This document shows, one piece after another, positions 1 through 10,867 of a stretch of DNA of 64,000 nt. Position numbers and translations under genes: made by a program. The DNA lies in contig JAMPIV010019839.1 in the NCBI GenBank assembly GCA_024509875.1, positions 62,001-126,000 of the forward strand, written 5' to 3'. The DNA is from Oreohelix idahoensis (lineage: Eukaryota; Mollusca; Gastropoda; Stylommatophora; Oreohelicidae). Positions within the stretch are counted from its first letter, which is position 1. Each line of letters begins with the position of its first letter. Under the pieces are notes generated by a model that saw only the letters and a program-made list of their open reading frames with translations, was not told where the DNA came from and did no database searches.

Positions 1-1063
1 GTGCCTGAGTGGCGTATACGATTAAGAAATTGTTACCTCTACAGTGATATGTACTTGAAGCAAGAGGATAAAGTGAATCAAATTTTGTCCACCAGACCAT
101 AACATATCTAGAGGATCAGTCACTACAAGTTGAAAATAATACATATGACTTGCACGTGACAAGAGTGTAGAACACTTGACTTTGTTATAATTGACCTTAT
201 GTAGGCGTGGCTTGAATCTCCTGTACTTCAGAACTGTGACCTAGTTATTATCTGCCTGGGTGGCGCATTTGAGAAACGACGCACGCTTTATTCGTGGTAG
301 AAGGCAACTTTACACCAGTAGCAATTGACGTATTTTCATGCCTATAGACAACAACAACGTCTGCAGTGGTCAAGGAAGTTCAATTAGACTTGGACAGTAT
401 TTGTACCAGCATTTGTACGGGTTGTGACAGATTTCTGCAATATTCGGGTTACCTGTGCCAGTGGTCACCATCACAAGTTCAAGACGTTATGATACACGGA
501 GTTGCCGTGTACATTTCAGACTACAGAAGAGTCAAGAGTTGCAGTGTGTGCTGTATTATGGTTCCTGTCAACTTGTGCATTGTTAAGCACATATCATATT
601 GACGAAATTACCTGAAGAGAAACGAATCAAGTTGCAGTGCTTTCCCGCAGTGGAGGTTTTAGCAGTCTATGTGATATTCAGTGTCGTGGCGGAAAAGAAG
701 CGGGATCATTGACAGATAAGTGATTGTGTCTTGTGTAAATTGTGTCACTTCATATATGTCGCTGGGCCTCCCTAATTGCTCATTTTGTTATTATTGTTGT
801 TTATGTCTAATTTGACATATGATTAAGATTTGATGCATAGGTGTTAATGGCTGTTGACATATGTCGATTTTCCTGATAATGATGTGACTTGATAAAGGTG
901 CTATAAAAAGGAATTGGTGATACAGAATTGAGGAATAAGCTCATTTCTTGACAGATACTTAACTTTGTGAGCTGGAAGGGTGATTGTCCCAACTTTTGTA
1001 GACAGTAATTTGTCATAACTATATGTGATTACTAGATATATTGATTTAAGTAAGTGAATCACT
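1..1063. other. Leader region with no recognised gene
   Basis: I see no supported gene here. Short open frames on both strands lack any recognisable motif. If the Gag-like frames that start at 1064 belong to an LTR retrotransposon, this stretch would be its untranslated leader and possibly part of a 5' LTR. I searched it by eye for the ends of the putative 3' LTR further downstream (5122 onward) and found no match, so the 5' LTR is either outside the window or lost. Confidence 0.4.
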
Positions 1064-3003
1064 ATGGATGATGATGAGATAGATCCTGAGGATATGAGGC
1101 CTATATTGGCTTATTTGTGGGAAGAAGGTAGAGATTATCAACAATTAAAAGGCCCACAGCTTGAGGAACATGTGATAGACAGATTTTTGGTCAATGCGTC
1201 AAGAGCGCTAAGATATTTTGCTGAGGAGAATTTTCACTCTCATCCTCATCTAAGGATGGCTAAAGATTTAGCGCAGTTACTGCTTATGGATCTTCGATTG
1301 TTTTCGTACCACTATATGGGTGTTGAGCGCGATCAGATATTGAAGAGTATACGTAAGATAATGCGCAACGACATTTCTGTTGATCAGAAAAAGAGGTTAG
1401 AAGATGAGGAATTAAGAAGAAAAAAAACAACAAAGGGAAAACTTCTTAGAGAGCACCGCTGAAGTGAGTAAAGTACATGAAACAGTGTCTAGACTTACGG
1501 GCGAATTGCAAAAGTCAAACTCAGAACTTGCTAGTGTGCAGGCAAGTTTGGATTTAGCATTGTTGAAGATAAAGCAATTGGAAGTCCAGATGAAAGATAA
1601 GCAAATTGAGGTAGAAAATATTACACAGGAGGTCCAACAAAATAAACAGATTTATGAGAATTTGAAAGTTGAGACCGATAAACGTGATAGAGATTATACA
1701 GAGTCACTTCTTGATTTAATGGATGATATTGCGAATCTTCGTCTCCAGCAGGAAGAAAAGAATGAGATGATTCCAGAAAAGATTGATGAGCTTAATGATA
1801 GCAATGATTATATTAAGAATCAGTCACTACAACTAGAGTTGACTCAGTTGAGAGCAAATAAAGAACAGTTAGAGAAAGAGACATTAGTGGAGTTGACGGC
1901 TGAGAAAGAGAAGGTCGCTAAAATTGAAAATTTACTAGCAGAAGAAAGCGACAAAGTTTTGGCTGTTAAGGAGTTAAATAAAAGGTTAAGTGAAACGATT
2001 TCACTTAAAGATAATGAAATTGCGGAAGCAAGGGAAAGAATATTTGGCTTACTAGATATGGTTTTGAAAAACAAAAGGTGCTCTTCTGTCAATGTTCACA
2101 ATGATAGACAGAAAGTTGCGAAAAGTCAACCCCATACACTTTTTGCTCAGAGAGATTTCATTCATGGTAAAGATAGATCTTATCGTGGTAAATACAACTT
2201 TAAAAGTTCTAATATTACTGGTAGTTCCAGTAATAATTCTTGGCGTCAGACCAACAAAGATTCTTGTGTAACAACCAGTTCTGTTGGTCAGGAAAAGAAA
2301 AGGTGATAAATTTCAGGTCAAGACTCATAAAAGCAAATATTTCTCGACTATTGGAAATACTCAGAAATTAATAGCGGGTGTTGAGACTATTACTACTTGT
2401 TCCAAAGATGAAACCCATATGCGGAACAATAGAGATACTATTGTTTCTGGCAGTTGTCAAACTCAGCACAGTCAGTTTGAAACTATTGGTAAATATATTC
2501 CCATAAGGGAAAAGAAAAACAGTTCTAGAAAGAGAGATAACCCCAAGAGTAAACAGTACCAAGGGAGATCAGAAAATAATAATTTTCCCTCTCGTAGATA
2601 CTGTAGACAATTTAACAAATCTCAAAGTTTTGATTGTAAGAATGTTGGAAAGTATGATAGAGATAATAGCTTTTCAAATGTTGCTTTACATCACCAGAGT
2701 AATGTTCCTAAACAAAAGACTAAAGTCATTTTTTGTAAACAAGGCAACGGTAATAATAAGTATTGTGATCATAGAACAAATAATAAGCGCAATTGTGCTA
2801 ATTTTGTTCAACATGAGCCCAGAGTCATTTATAATCAAGGTAAACAGAGTAAAAATAACAGTGGATGCTTGAATACTATTGCCTGCTCTGGTTGTTGTTG
2901 TGAATATAACACTTTGTTTCAGCGTAAGGCAGCGGCGACATTCAAGGTCGGTCATGTTGTCCCCAAGAATTCTATGATATCTACATGTGATAGAGAGAGC
3001 TAG
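1064..3003 (+). pseudogene. Gag-like coiled-coil protein in three frames
   Basis: Three consecutive open frames (1064-1462, open 1416-2306, about 2284-3003) read as one protein of roughly 640 residues interrupted twice. The first part is acidic and helical, beginning MDDDEIDPEDMRP. The second is a long heptad-rich coiled coil over about 200 residues. The last is basic and rich in Asn, Ser and Lys with scattered Cys pairs, as expected for a nucleic-acid-binding tail. Both breaks need one extra base in the DNA and both sit at A-rich runs: A8 at 1420-1427 and the A4-G-A4 stretch at 2293-2301. I do not recognise the family. Gag of an LTR retrotransposon is my inference, from the architecture and from the LTR-like block downstream at 5122. 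No CCHC knuckle, protease or polymerase follows. A host coiled-coil gene remains possible. Confidence 0.45.
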
Positions 3004-5073
3004 TGACATCGTGAAGAGACCGGGTTTTTACACAAGCCGGTACTGGGTAATTGTAAACGTGATTTCTACGTTTTTTTTTTTCATTAAATTTCACTATTGA
3101 GTAAAATGGAAATTTTCATTTGTATTTGTTGACAGAAGCTACGTTGCGATAAGGGTCAAGGCTTCTGTGACATATTGACGGTCAGAAATGTGAGTCAACT
3201 TTCCGCTCGAGTAGTCAACCGAAACCTGTCAGCGTCAAACTAAAATCTGAGGTGTTGCTTTCTGAAGGTCAAGCATGTTTACAAGAGAGTGGGAAATTTT
3301 CGGCGATTTATTTTTTTTTCCTTAGATAGTAAATATTTTTGTATTCTATATTAGTACATGACATGTGCTTGTTTTGAAATAACATATAATTTTGTTGTAA
3401 TGATTATTTCTTTGCATCTTTTGATTGCCATAATTTTTATTGTTGTTATTTTTATGTCGGTAGTTTGATGTCATGATTAATTAATATATAGAACATACAG
3501 AGAAGATGTGTATTATCTGGTATGTTGTGAAATGTAATTTTGAAAATAGCTTGCATGTATCATACATGATCTTGTATTTGGATTTGTTAACTTTTTGTGA
3601 AACTTCGATTTTTCCAAAACTTGATTTCTTGCCAGTCAGGTATGCAGATTATTTTCCTAGCAGATTAATTTAAAAAAAAAAAAACTTATTTTTTTTTGTA
3701 GATATTTTTATAGAACCTTTTGCATATTTAATCTTAGCAACAAAGGGTAGATTTATTTATAATGTACATCTTATCGATTTGAGTAAGAGATAAAGTTATA
3801 GCTAAATAGCATTTTACTGAGCTGAACGTAATTGTCAGCAGAAAGAACTTAAAGGATAAATTAAATTTACATGTGTTGATTTAAAGGTTTCTTCGACATA
3901 GGATTTTTGTTTTATATTTCATTCATTTTGTTAAAATATTGATTTCATTATTAGGTTTTACTTAAAGATTTACTGAATTACTTAAAAATTAAATACTGTT
4001 TTTATGTAACTTATCGTAAAAAAAAAATATATATATATATGTTCGTACGGTACTTTTGAAAAAAAAATGATTTTTTTTTTTTTTTGGCATTGTAATTTTT
4101 TGTTGTGTGTGCCCAGCATTTGACTGCGTGATATCATTGATATGTAGATTGATTAGTTCTTGTAAAAAGTTGTTTTTTTGTTATGATGTATTTTTATTTT
4201 AGCTCTTGATTGTGCGTTGGTTGTATTAGGTATAGTAATGCTATTACTTGTTTGTTCGATGCCTATAATTTATTTATGTTAGTTTTGTATAACTCTTATA
4301 ACTTAGTTAAATTACTTATTAGCTTTTGTTTAGTTATAAATTATTTTTTGATGGTATTATTATAGATATACTTTGATATTTTGTGTTGTGCCTTTCGATC
4401 ATGTTTATATATATTTTTTTTGAATAGGTTATCTGATCAAAACAGTTATTAGTATGTATCGTTATTGACTTTCTCTGCGTTCGTGCCTTTGCTTTCTATC
4501 TGTCTTTGGTAACTATTCTTCATTTCATTCCTCCTTTTCTGTTGTCTTTTCGGTATGGATTTCATATCTTGTTTATACTTTCGTACCTCATCTTCGTTTT
4601 ACTTAATTCTATTTGTATACTTTGTCTTCTTTCAACACTTATACCTCTATTCTTTGTATTGTTGGAGTGGTTATATGATTTGATATGATATATCTACTTA
4701 TGATAGTTGTATTTATTTTACATGTAATTGTCCAACTTAATTATGAGTATATGGTATTGTTGAGTTCTTACTTTCTTGTTTTTTACAGATCATTCTTCTT
4801 TTGATTGATCTTGTGTTTTCTCTTTCGATTGGTTGTTTTCGGTTTGGTTTGTACTAAATATACGTAACTTAATTTTGGAACTGATCATATTTGTATATTT
4901 AGCTAATTACTTTTTATACTTAGCTGGTTATGCTGTATGCTTTAATTGCTACTTTACACTTTAATGCTGATATTTGTTGTAGATATAATTTTGATTTAAA
5001 ATAAGATATTTTTGTAGGCATACGTTACAGCTTAATTGTCTTCTAAATTTTTCTTTTTTGGGAGTTAATTTTT
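3004..5073. other. T-rich spacer without gene
   Basis: About 2 kb in which T strongly outnumbers A on the + strand. It has several A-tract/T-tract pairs, for example near 3672-3703 and 4019-4085, and a short AT alternation at 4027-4040. The open frame 4506-4688 is hydrophobic only because the strand is T-rich. A similar T-biased spacer follows the RNase H fragment at 9394-10350. I interpret both as 3' untranslated regions of retroelements. Confidence 0.4.
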
Positions 5074-5079
5074 TCAAAA

Positions 5080-5121
5080 AAAAATGATAGAATCATTTTT
5101 TTTCCCGGAGCGGGTGGTAAC
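5080..5121 (+). promoter_or_regulatory. A/T hairpin and purine-rich tract before putative LTR
   Basis: An A9 run followed by TGAT, a short loop, ATCA and a T run forms a hairpin. It is followed by CCC and the purine-rich GGAGCGGGTGG, then TAAC and a TGTTGC that could open an LTR at 5122. The same order (A/T hairpin, purine tract, TGTT) occurs before the LTR at 10413. Its use as a polypurine tract for plus-strand priming is inferred from position only. Confidence 0.35.
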
Positions 5122-5563
5122 TGTTGCAGGTGGAACTTATGGAAGGGGAAGTAATCTTTAGAATGTTTTGAACATATTAAATTTCGAGTTGCAACGCTTG
5201 ATTAAGCGGATACTTGTTTGACTTTAGGATAGAATTATCTTTTCCTATTTTCGGGTGACAGAGTACAGATAAGCGTGTGAACGCTGTTTAATGTATTTAT
5301 TCTGTACTGTTTTGAGTCATGTGAATAGCTCGCTAGTCTGCATGTGTTATCGAGAACGGTGTTCAAGACAACCGAATCTCGTGACGGGTTTTTTGGCGGG
5401 ACTAGTGTGTGATTGAGGGAGTTGTGTTTTGGGCGTGGACCGTGTAGGTCGAGTCCCAGTGTTTTTGGATAATGTATGCCTACGTAGGATTTGAGAAAAT
5501 GTCGACTTATATATTTCGCTGTGTGTACAGCCTATGTGATACACTGCAGTGAAGATTTGTTTA

Positions 5564-6240
5564 GGCCATATGAACCTTATTATAGCTGCCGTGTGATGCA
5601 GGCTTTGCTATGTATTGAAGTACTTTTGTAGGCCATATTTCGAGGATTATTGAAGCTGCCGTGTGATGCAGGCTTTGCTATGTATTGAAGTACTTTCGTA
5701 GGCCATATTGTGAAGATTAATGAAGCTGCCGGGTGATGCAGGCTTCGCTGTGTATTAAGGTACTTTTGTAGGCCATATTATGTTTAGCTGCAGTATGAAG
5801 ATTTGTGAAGCTGTTAAGCTATTATAAGTCCAGGATTAGGACAGGCCTATTATATATTAACTGCAGTGTGGAGATGTATGAAGCTATTAAGCTATTATTA
5901 GTCCAGGATTAGGACAGGCCATATTATATATTAACTGCAGTGTGGAGATGTATGAAGCTGTTAAGCTATTATAAGTCCAGGATTAGGACAGGCCATATTA
6001 TATATTAACTGCACTGTGGAGATGTATGAAGCCATTAAGCTATTATTAGTCCAGGATTAGGACAGGCCATATTATGTTTAACTGCAGTATGAAGATTTGT
6101 GAAGCTATTAAGCTATTATCAGTCCAGGATTAGGACAGGCCATATTATATATTAACTGCAGTGTGGAGATGTATGAAGCTATTAAGCTATTATAAGTCCA
6201 GGATTAGGACAGGCCGTATTAGGTATTGATGCAGTGTGGA
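5564..6240 (+). repeat. Tandem array of 67-70 bp then 73-74 bp units
   Basis: The landmark GGCC recurs at 5564, 5631, 5701, 5771, 5843, 5917, 5991, 6065, 6138 and 6212. That gives steps of 67, 70, 70, 72, 74, 74, 74, 73 and 74 bases. Early units share 'gatgcaggctttgctatgta'. Later units share 'agtccaggattaggacaggc'. The 5771-5843 unit is a hybrid of the two types. About ten units in total. Such arrays are common in LTRs and often hold regulatory sites, but I recognise no specific protein site. Confidence 0.9.
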
Positions 6241-6312
6241 AATTATATACTATGATTCGTGTTTTGCTGTCGAATGTGTGTCATTTATGTCATCGTATCT
6301 GTGTTGTAACGG

Positions 6313-6318
6313 AATAAA
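6313..6318 (+). terminator. AATAAA polyadenylation signal
   Basis: A perfect AATAAA lies about 70 bases after the end of the tandem array. It would suit the R region of an LTR or the 3' end of the upstream transcription unit. AATAAA is frequent by chance in AT-rich DNA. Confidence 0.3.
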
Positions 6319-6829
6319 CAGTATCGAACTGTTCCAGTCGTTTGCAACCCTTCTTGACTCCTGCATGTACCCTTATGTACGTACTGTGGTGTGCGAACAT
6401 ATCAACACACACCCAGGTCAACATTCCAGACACAGTGACAGGTCAGCAGCACACATATATTGAATTAGCCTGTGTGGCGATGATATAGACCACTGACAGT
6501 GGGTCAGCAGCACGATTTTAATTACATTATATTGAATTATCCAGTAAAAGGAGGAGACCACAAACCACTACATCACTCGTGACTAATATACACTGGAAAT
6601 CAGAGTAAAAGGAGGGTGTATCACTGTGATAATAACTGCAATGAAATCAACAAGACAAATAACGCCAAAGTGTATAAACATACATATACAGTGTATAAGA
6701 ACTAAACGATAGGAAAGAGTAGACCAACAAATTATACAAACAAATCAAACAAAAAATAAAGAACAGAAAAAATATCACAAAAACAACGATGAGCACGGTC
6801 GTCACAGCTAACAAAAAATAGCAACAGTT

Positions 6830-8565
6830 TGTTGCTAACAAATTTCCAATTAAGAAAATTTGTACCTATAGAACCCTAGTACAAGACCAATATCACTCGG
6901 TATATCTTATACTAGTCACCTCCCATCCAGGCCCGCAGACATATAAACAACTACACATATAAACAAATAACATGTAACATAAATATAAATACATATCATG
7001 TTCATAAGTAAAGAGTGTTGAAGATGGCTTGGTTGTAATATGTAACGTATGGTTTACAACACAGTCACTGGTTACTTTTATTACAACTGTTTTTTTTAAA
7101 TATTAAATAGTCATTTCCAATACTTGTTCACAGCAATGATGTTCCATCGATGAAAAATGTATAGTACTGTTCTTGCTTCAAAATTATGGCGATGGTATAA
7201 TCGGTTTCCTGTTCTTCAAAGTACCAGTAATGAGAACGTTTATGAACTTGATCTTTTAAATGTAATAGGCTGTTAATACTGCAATTTGATGGGTAACAGC
7301 GGGTACTTTACAATCTCATGATAATGACGTCTGTGTAGCTTCTCACCTTGAAAACCCACGTAATTGCCACCACTGTAAAAGAAGGACTCCCTCTGTAATT
7401 TTCTGACTGTTCTTCTTTGCATATATATTCTGTGTGGGATGATGATGATGATCTCTTGTCGCGAATGCGTGATATGGTATTACATCAAGGTGGACACCCA
7501 AGTTACAGTGTAGACTTGCATCACAGGACGTAATATACAAGTGGAAAGTATTCCTCACATAAGAAGATGTAGATGTAGAATCAATGGACTCACAAGGTAC
7601 ATACCACATGTATAGAGTCAAGAATGTGAGTGAACAGCCGTGGATCTTTCCAGTATTTATTACATGACCACAGCAACAGGAACGTAAACAACTTCATATG
7701 ACAGTTACAGTACATAGTTGGCAAAACATAATCATATTGGGTATTTGAGTAGTAACATCAGCAACATCTTCAGTCAGCATATGAATACATTATGGGACGA
7801 CAGTAGGCAAACGTTCTGGTTGTCTATCGCCACATACTCAGCAAAGGTAAATACCTCAATATCAATAGTGGTTCGATGCTAGAACCTTTTCTTGGCTAAC
7901 TTTTTTCACAAGTCGTAAATTCATCAACTTTATGGAAGCAATGTTAGTTCACAAAAGTATATTTCCCTGCTAGGATGATCTCTGCATCATTGTCCGATAA
8001 TAGGATTTACTTTCTTTTCTCTTGACAACGATCCATATAATGATGGGAATTCAAAATGGCTACCATCACAAATTTCGCTCACTCATGAGGGTAAATGATG
8101 AGCCGAAATTAAATCTTAATTCTGGACATAAGTGTTCCCAATAGGTTCCCATAACGATCTACAATCAGCAGGGCATCGGCGGCTTCGTCGAGACTTCTCA
8201 CACCTTTCTAGGCAGAAACCAACAACTGCCCCAGAATTCGGCAGAGAAGAATATAGTCCGACTTAAACATACGGAGATATACAATATAAGACTGAATCTT
8301 TTTGTACTAGACAAGTAATACATATAAATTCAGGCCATAAACATATCGTACAAGATTAATCTATTTTCTGGCCCTACCAAATGAGAAATGACAAATTCCG
8401 TATTAATCCGCCAAGTCAATATTCAAGAGAGACCACTCATATAATCAAAAGTATAAATCAATCATGGATTATCTAGCTTTACAAAGGAATGCATTTTCGT
8501 ACACAAATAAATACAAATATATATTTTCCATATTAAATAGACATACTAAATGAATTGTATGCCTC
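6830..8565. other. Unassigned region
   Basis: No motif-bearing open frame, tandem array or terminal repeat is visible on either strand. Short frames such as 6647-6841 and 7343-7621 on the minus strand have low-complexity translations. A (GAT)-type run at 7440-7452 is the only simple repeat noticed. The right edge abuts the truncated polymerase fragment at 8566. Confidence 0.5.
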
Positions 8566-9393
8566 TCTGAAGTAATCCGTGCGTCCCATAAGGATATGAG
8601 CGCAACACACTTCTTAGGTTTACATTCTCTTCTGGACACTTTACGTCTCCATCACCTAACAGCCAAGTCCTCAAAGATCTTTATTGCCTTTGAGGAAATT
8701 TCATTCTTGGGACATAAGGTGGGTCACGGATGTCTTCAGACCGTGCCACAGAATGTTTCCAAAATCCTAAAATTATCTGTGCCCACTACTAAGAAGCAAG
8801 TTCGTAGTCTTCTCGGCTTGATTCAGTATTATAGTAAATTTATACCGAACACTTCTTCAATCACTGCAGACCTCTCTGCCTTGCTTAAAAAAGGCTTACC
8901 GAACCACGTGCACTGGACACCAGAGTGCCAGGTTGCGTTAAATTATGTTCAAAATATTTTTTCTGTACCACCTATTTTGAGGTTACCAGATACAATTCTG
9001 ACTTATTATCTCTGCACAGATGCTAGTTCAAAAGGTATCGGTGCATCACTGATGCAAGAATTCGAGGGAAGATTACATCTAACCCTCTACATATCCAGAA
9101 AGCTCAATGATGCAGAAAGGAAGTACCCAGTTATAGAAAGGGAGCTGCTGGCTGTTATCTGGGCGGTAGTCAAGCTGGAGCGGTATTTGTTGGGCGCCCC
9201 TTTCATCATACAGTCAGACCAGAAATCCCTTTCCTCATTGAAGAAGGCATATCACAAGAACCCAAAGCTAGCCCGGTTTGCCATCCTGCTTCAACCTTTT
9301 CAGTATGAAATCGAGGCAATACCAGGGTCTGCAAATGTGGTCGCAGATGCTTTATCGAGATGCCCACAGCTCGAACTTGAAGATTTATATTGA
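8566..9393 (+). pseudogene. pol: Ty3/gypsy RT tail and RNase H, 5'-truncated
   Basis: The frame is open from about 8566 and contains an ATG at 8596. It starts just after where the YxDD box of reverse transcriptase should be (SHKDMSATHF ... LLDTLRLHHLTAKSSK), then FLGHKVGHG and the connection segment LLGLIQYYSKFIP. RNase H follows, with the expected acidic residues in LCTDASSKGIG, ERELLAVIW and IIQSDQKSL, and ends at ADALSRCPQ with a natural stop a few codons later. The catalytic palm, protease and Gag are absent upstream, so this is a truncated copy. No integrase follows RNase H; instead about 1 kb of spacer leads to a purine tract and LTR. Integrase is therefore either lost or lay upstream as in Gmr1-type elements. 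It is a different family from the inner element at 10868-19838. Confidence 0.85.
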
Positions 9394-10350
9394 TTTAGTT
9401 AATTGACTTTATATTATACATGTGTGAAGCCATGGTGTTGATCCACTACTAGTCACTATGAAAATGACGATGAACACATGAACACTAAATTGATGTCCAA
9501 ACCATCCATATTAACATTTGTGATTTATACGACTTGGGGATAATCATTATTCACTTTAGCTAGCGGTACATTGAACAGTGTTATTCTACTTACAGCCACG
9601 AACAATTTCCAACTACGATATCATGTCATTATTCTGGAATGCATTCACATTAACTAAGTTTGCTATACTAATACTAGAAATCTAGTCCTGACACGGATAG
9701 TTTGGAGTATAATTACATTATTGCAAGTTTGTTTTGGACATTACTTGTCTTGCCACAACGTACAAAAGGTACTTAGAGCAGAATAATTAAGTAATGAAAT
9801 AATTGTGTCAATCAGTTATACTTGCGTTCTTGTACTATAATTTTTTCTCTCTTCTTTCTCTTGTTGTAAGATATTCATGTACTTTAACTACATTAACGTC
9901 ATATCGCATTGCTGCATTGATTCATGTCATGTGTGAATTGCGTTTAAGCTTAATTTTAGGATTTTTGACAGCATTGTTAGTTGGAGATATAACCTTCTAT
10001 TTTTATTATATTTTATTATTCATGCATTTTGAATTCTTGATTTGGATTTTTTTTTCTTTTATTTTATATATCTCATACCATTTTCATATATGCATGCTAT
10101 TTCTTTGATATGTTTATTGTAAACTCACAGTTATCATACATTTAGGTATTTTTTGGTTACATCATTGGAATATCGACTGTATATGACTTGTTACTTATGG
10201 ACATATGACTATTTATGACTGATGACAAATTCATCTAGCATGTTATTTAATGATAAGTTAGATTATGCAGACTGACTGAGACTAGATTATTTTCGATGTG
10301 GCCCAATATTTGTGATATAATCAATTTTGGCCGCTATTTCCGCATAGGAA
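9394..10350. other. T-rich spacer between pol and LTR
   Basis: No supported gene. The frame 9803-10108 is a run of hydrophobic residues produced by T-rich DNA and has no envelope features such as a furin site or Cys pattern. I read this as the 3' untranslated region of the truncated gypsy element. Confidence 0.4.
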
Positions 10351-10360
10351 ATATTTGAAT

Positions 10361-10412
10361 TGAAAAAAAAACAAATAAATTTGTTTTTTTTTACACCGCG
10401 AAGGGGGTGATA
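10361..10412 (+). promoter_or_regulatory. A/T hairpin and polypurine tract of the outer element
   Basis: An A9 run, then CAAAT-AA-ATTTG, then a T10 run form a hairpin. This is followed by ACACCGCG and the purine tract GAAGGGGGTGATA, immediately before TGTTAAGG, the proposed LTR start at 10413. A polypurine tract next to the 3' LTR is standard for LTR retrotransposons. The hairpin is an extra feature also seen at 5080-5108. Confidence 0.6.
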
Positions 10413-10867
10413 TGTTAAGGATAGATTTGGGATGCAGATAAAATAGTGTGGCATGTTACTACACGCTAGCACATTTCCATTTATATGTGAGGAATTGTGT
10501 TCGCCTGTAGACAAACTACGGTTTGCACGAAGCGTCCACCCGTGGTGAGCGAAGCGTTCACCCGTGTTGGGTGACGATCAACTAGTGACGTTTTCTGTCA
10601 CATGTCGTGGCGTTCAGTGTGTTAATTAATTAGGCTTCCGTCTTTGTGTTTGCGTCCAAGAGAGATGTAATTTTTCGAGCTCCGGGATAATGGAGCGTGA
10701 TATGAATATATCCATTGTGGCATTATTGATTTTATGAGGCCGCCACGTTATGTGTAAGATGGTTCACGAACTTATCTAGAAGTTCATACCATAATTTACT
10801 ACAAGTGTAACTTTGAGATATGAGGCAACTAATATTTGGTTTGCCCTGATTTCTTCTGCCGCATTAC
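10413..10867 (+). repeat. Outer element 3' LTR, left half
   Basis: It begins TGTTAAGGATAG directly after a polypurine tract and is interrupted at 10867 by the insertion of a second retrotransposon. Together with 19839-20187 it gives an LTR of about 800 bases running from TGTTA to TAACA. A short direct repeat, CGAAGCGT(C/T)CACCCGTG, occurs twice around 10538-10570. The LTR identity is inferred from the termini, the adjacent tract and the RNase H upstream; no second LTR of this element is in the window. Confidence 0.7.
10863..10867. repeat. Target site duplication ATTAC, left
   Basis: ATTAC immediately precedes the 5' LTR at 10868 and is found again immediately after the 3' LTR at 19839-19843. 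A 5-bp duplication is normal for Ty3/gypsy integrases. Confidence 0.93.

Larger units (their letters stand above)
5122..6826 (+). repeat. Putative 3' LTR of the Gag-like element, end uncertain
   Basis: The block begins TGTTGCAGGTGG just after a purine-rich tract. It contains a tandem array, then an AATAAA signal, as an LTR would. Two places could close it with an inverted match to TGTTG: CAACA ending at 6423, or GCAACA ending at 6826. I cannot choose between them, and no second copy or target duplication is visible in the window. It could instead be ordinary 3' flank of the Gag-like gene. Confidence 0.3.

Noticed and set aside
1..1063. 5' LTR of the Gag-like element
   Set aside because: I could find no match between this region and the candidate LTR at 5122-6826, and no convincing primer binding site.
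4506..4688. Small membrane-protein-like frame
   Set aside because: Same T-rich compositional effect, with no conservation evidence and no coding context.
9803..10108. Hydrophobic frame that could be an envelope protein
   Set aside because: Its hydrophobicity follows from T-rich DNA. It has no signal cleavage site, Cys pattern, furin site or transmembrane layout typical of an envelope.
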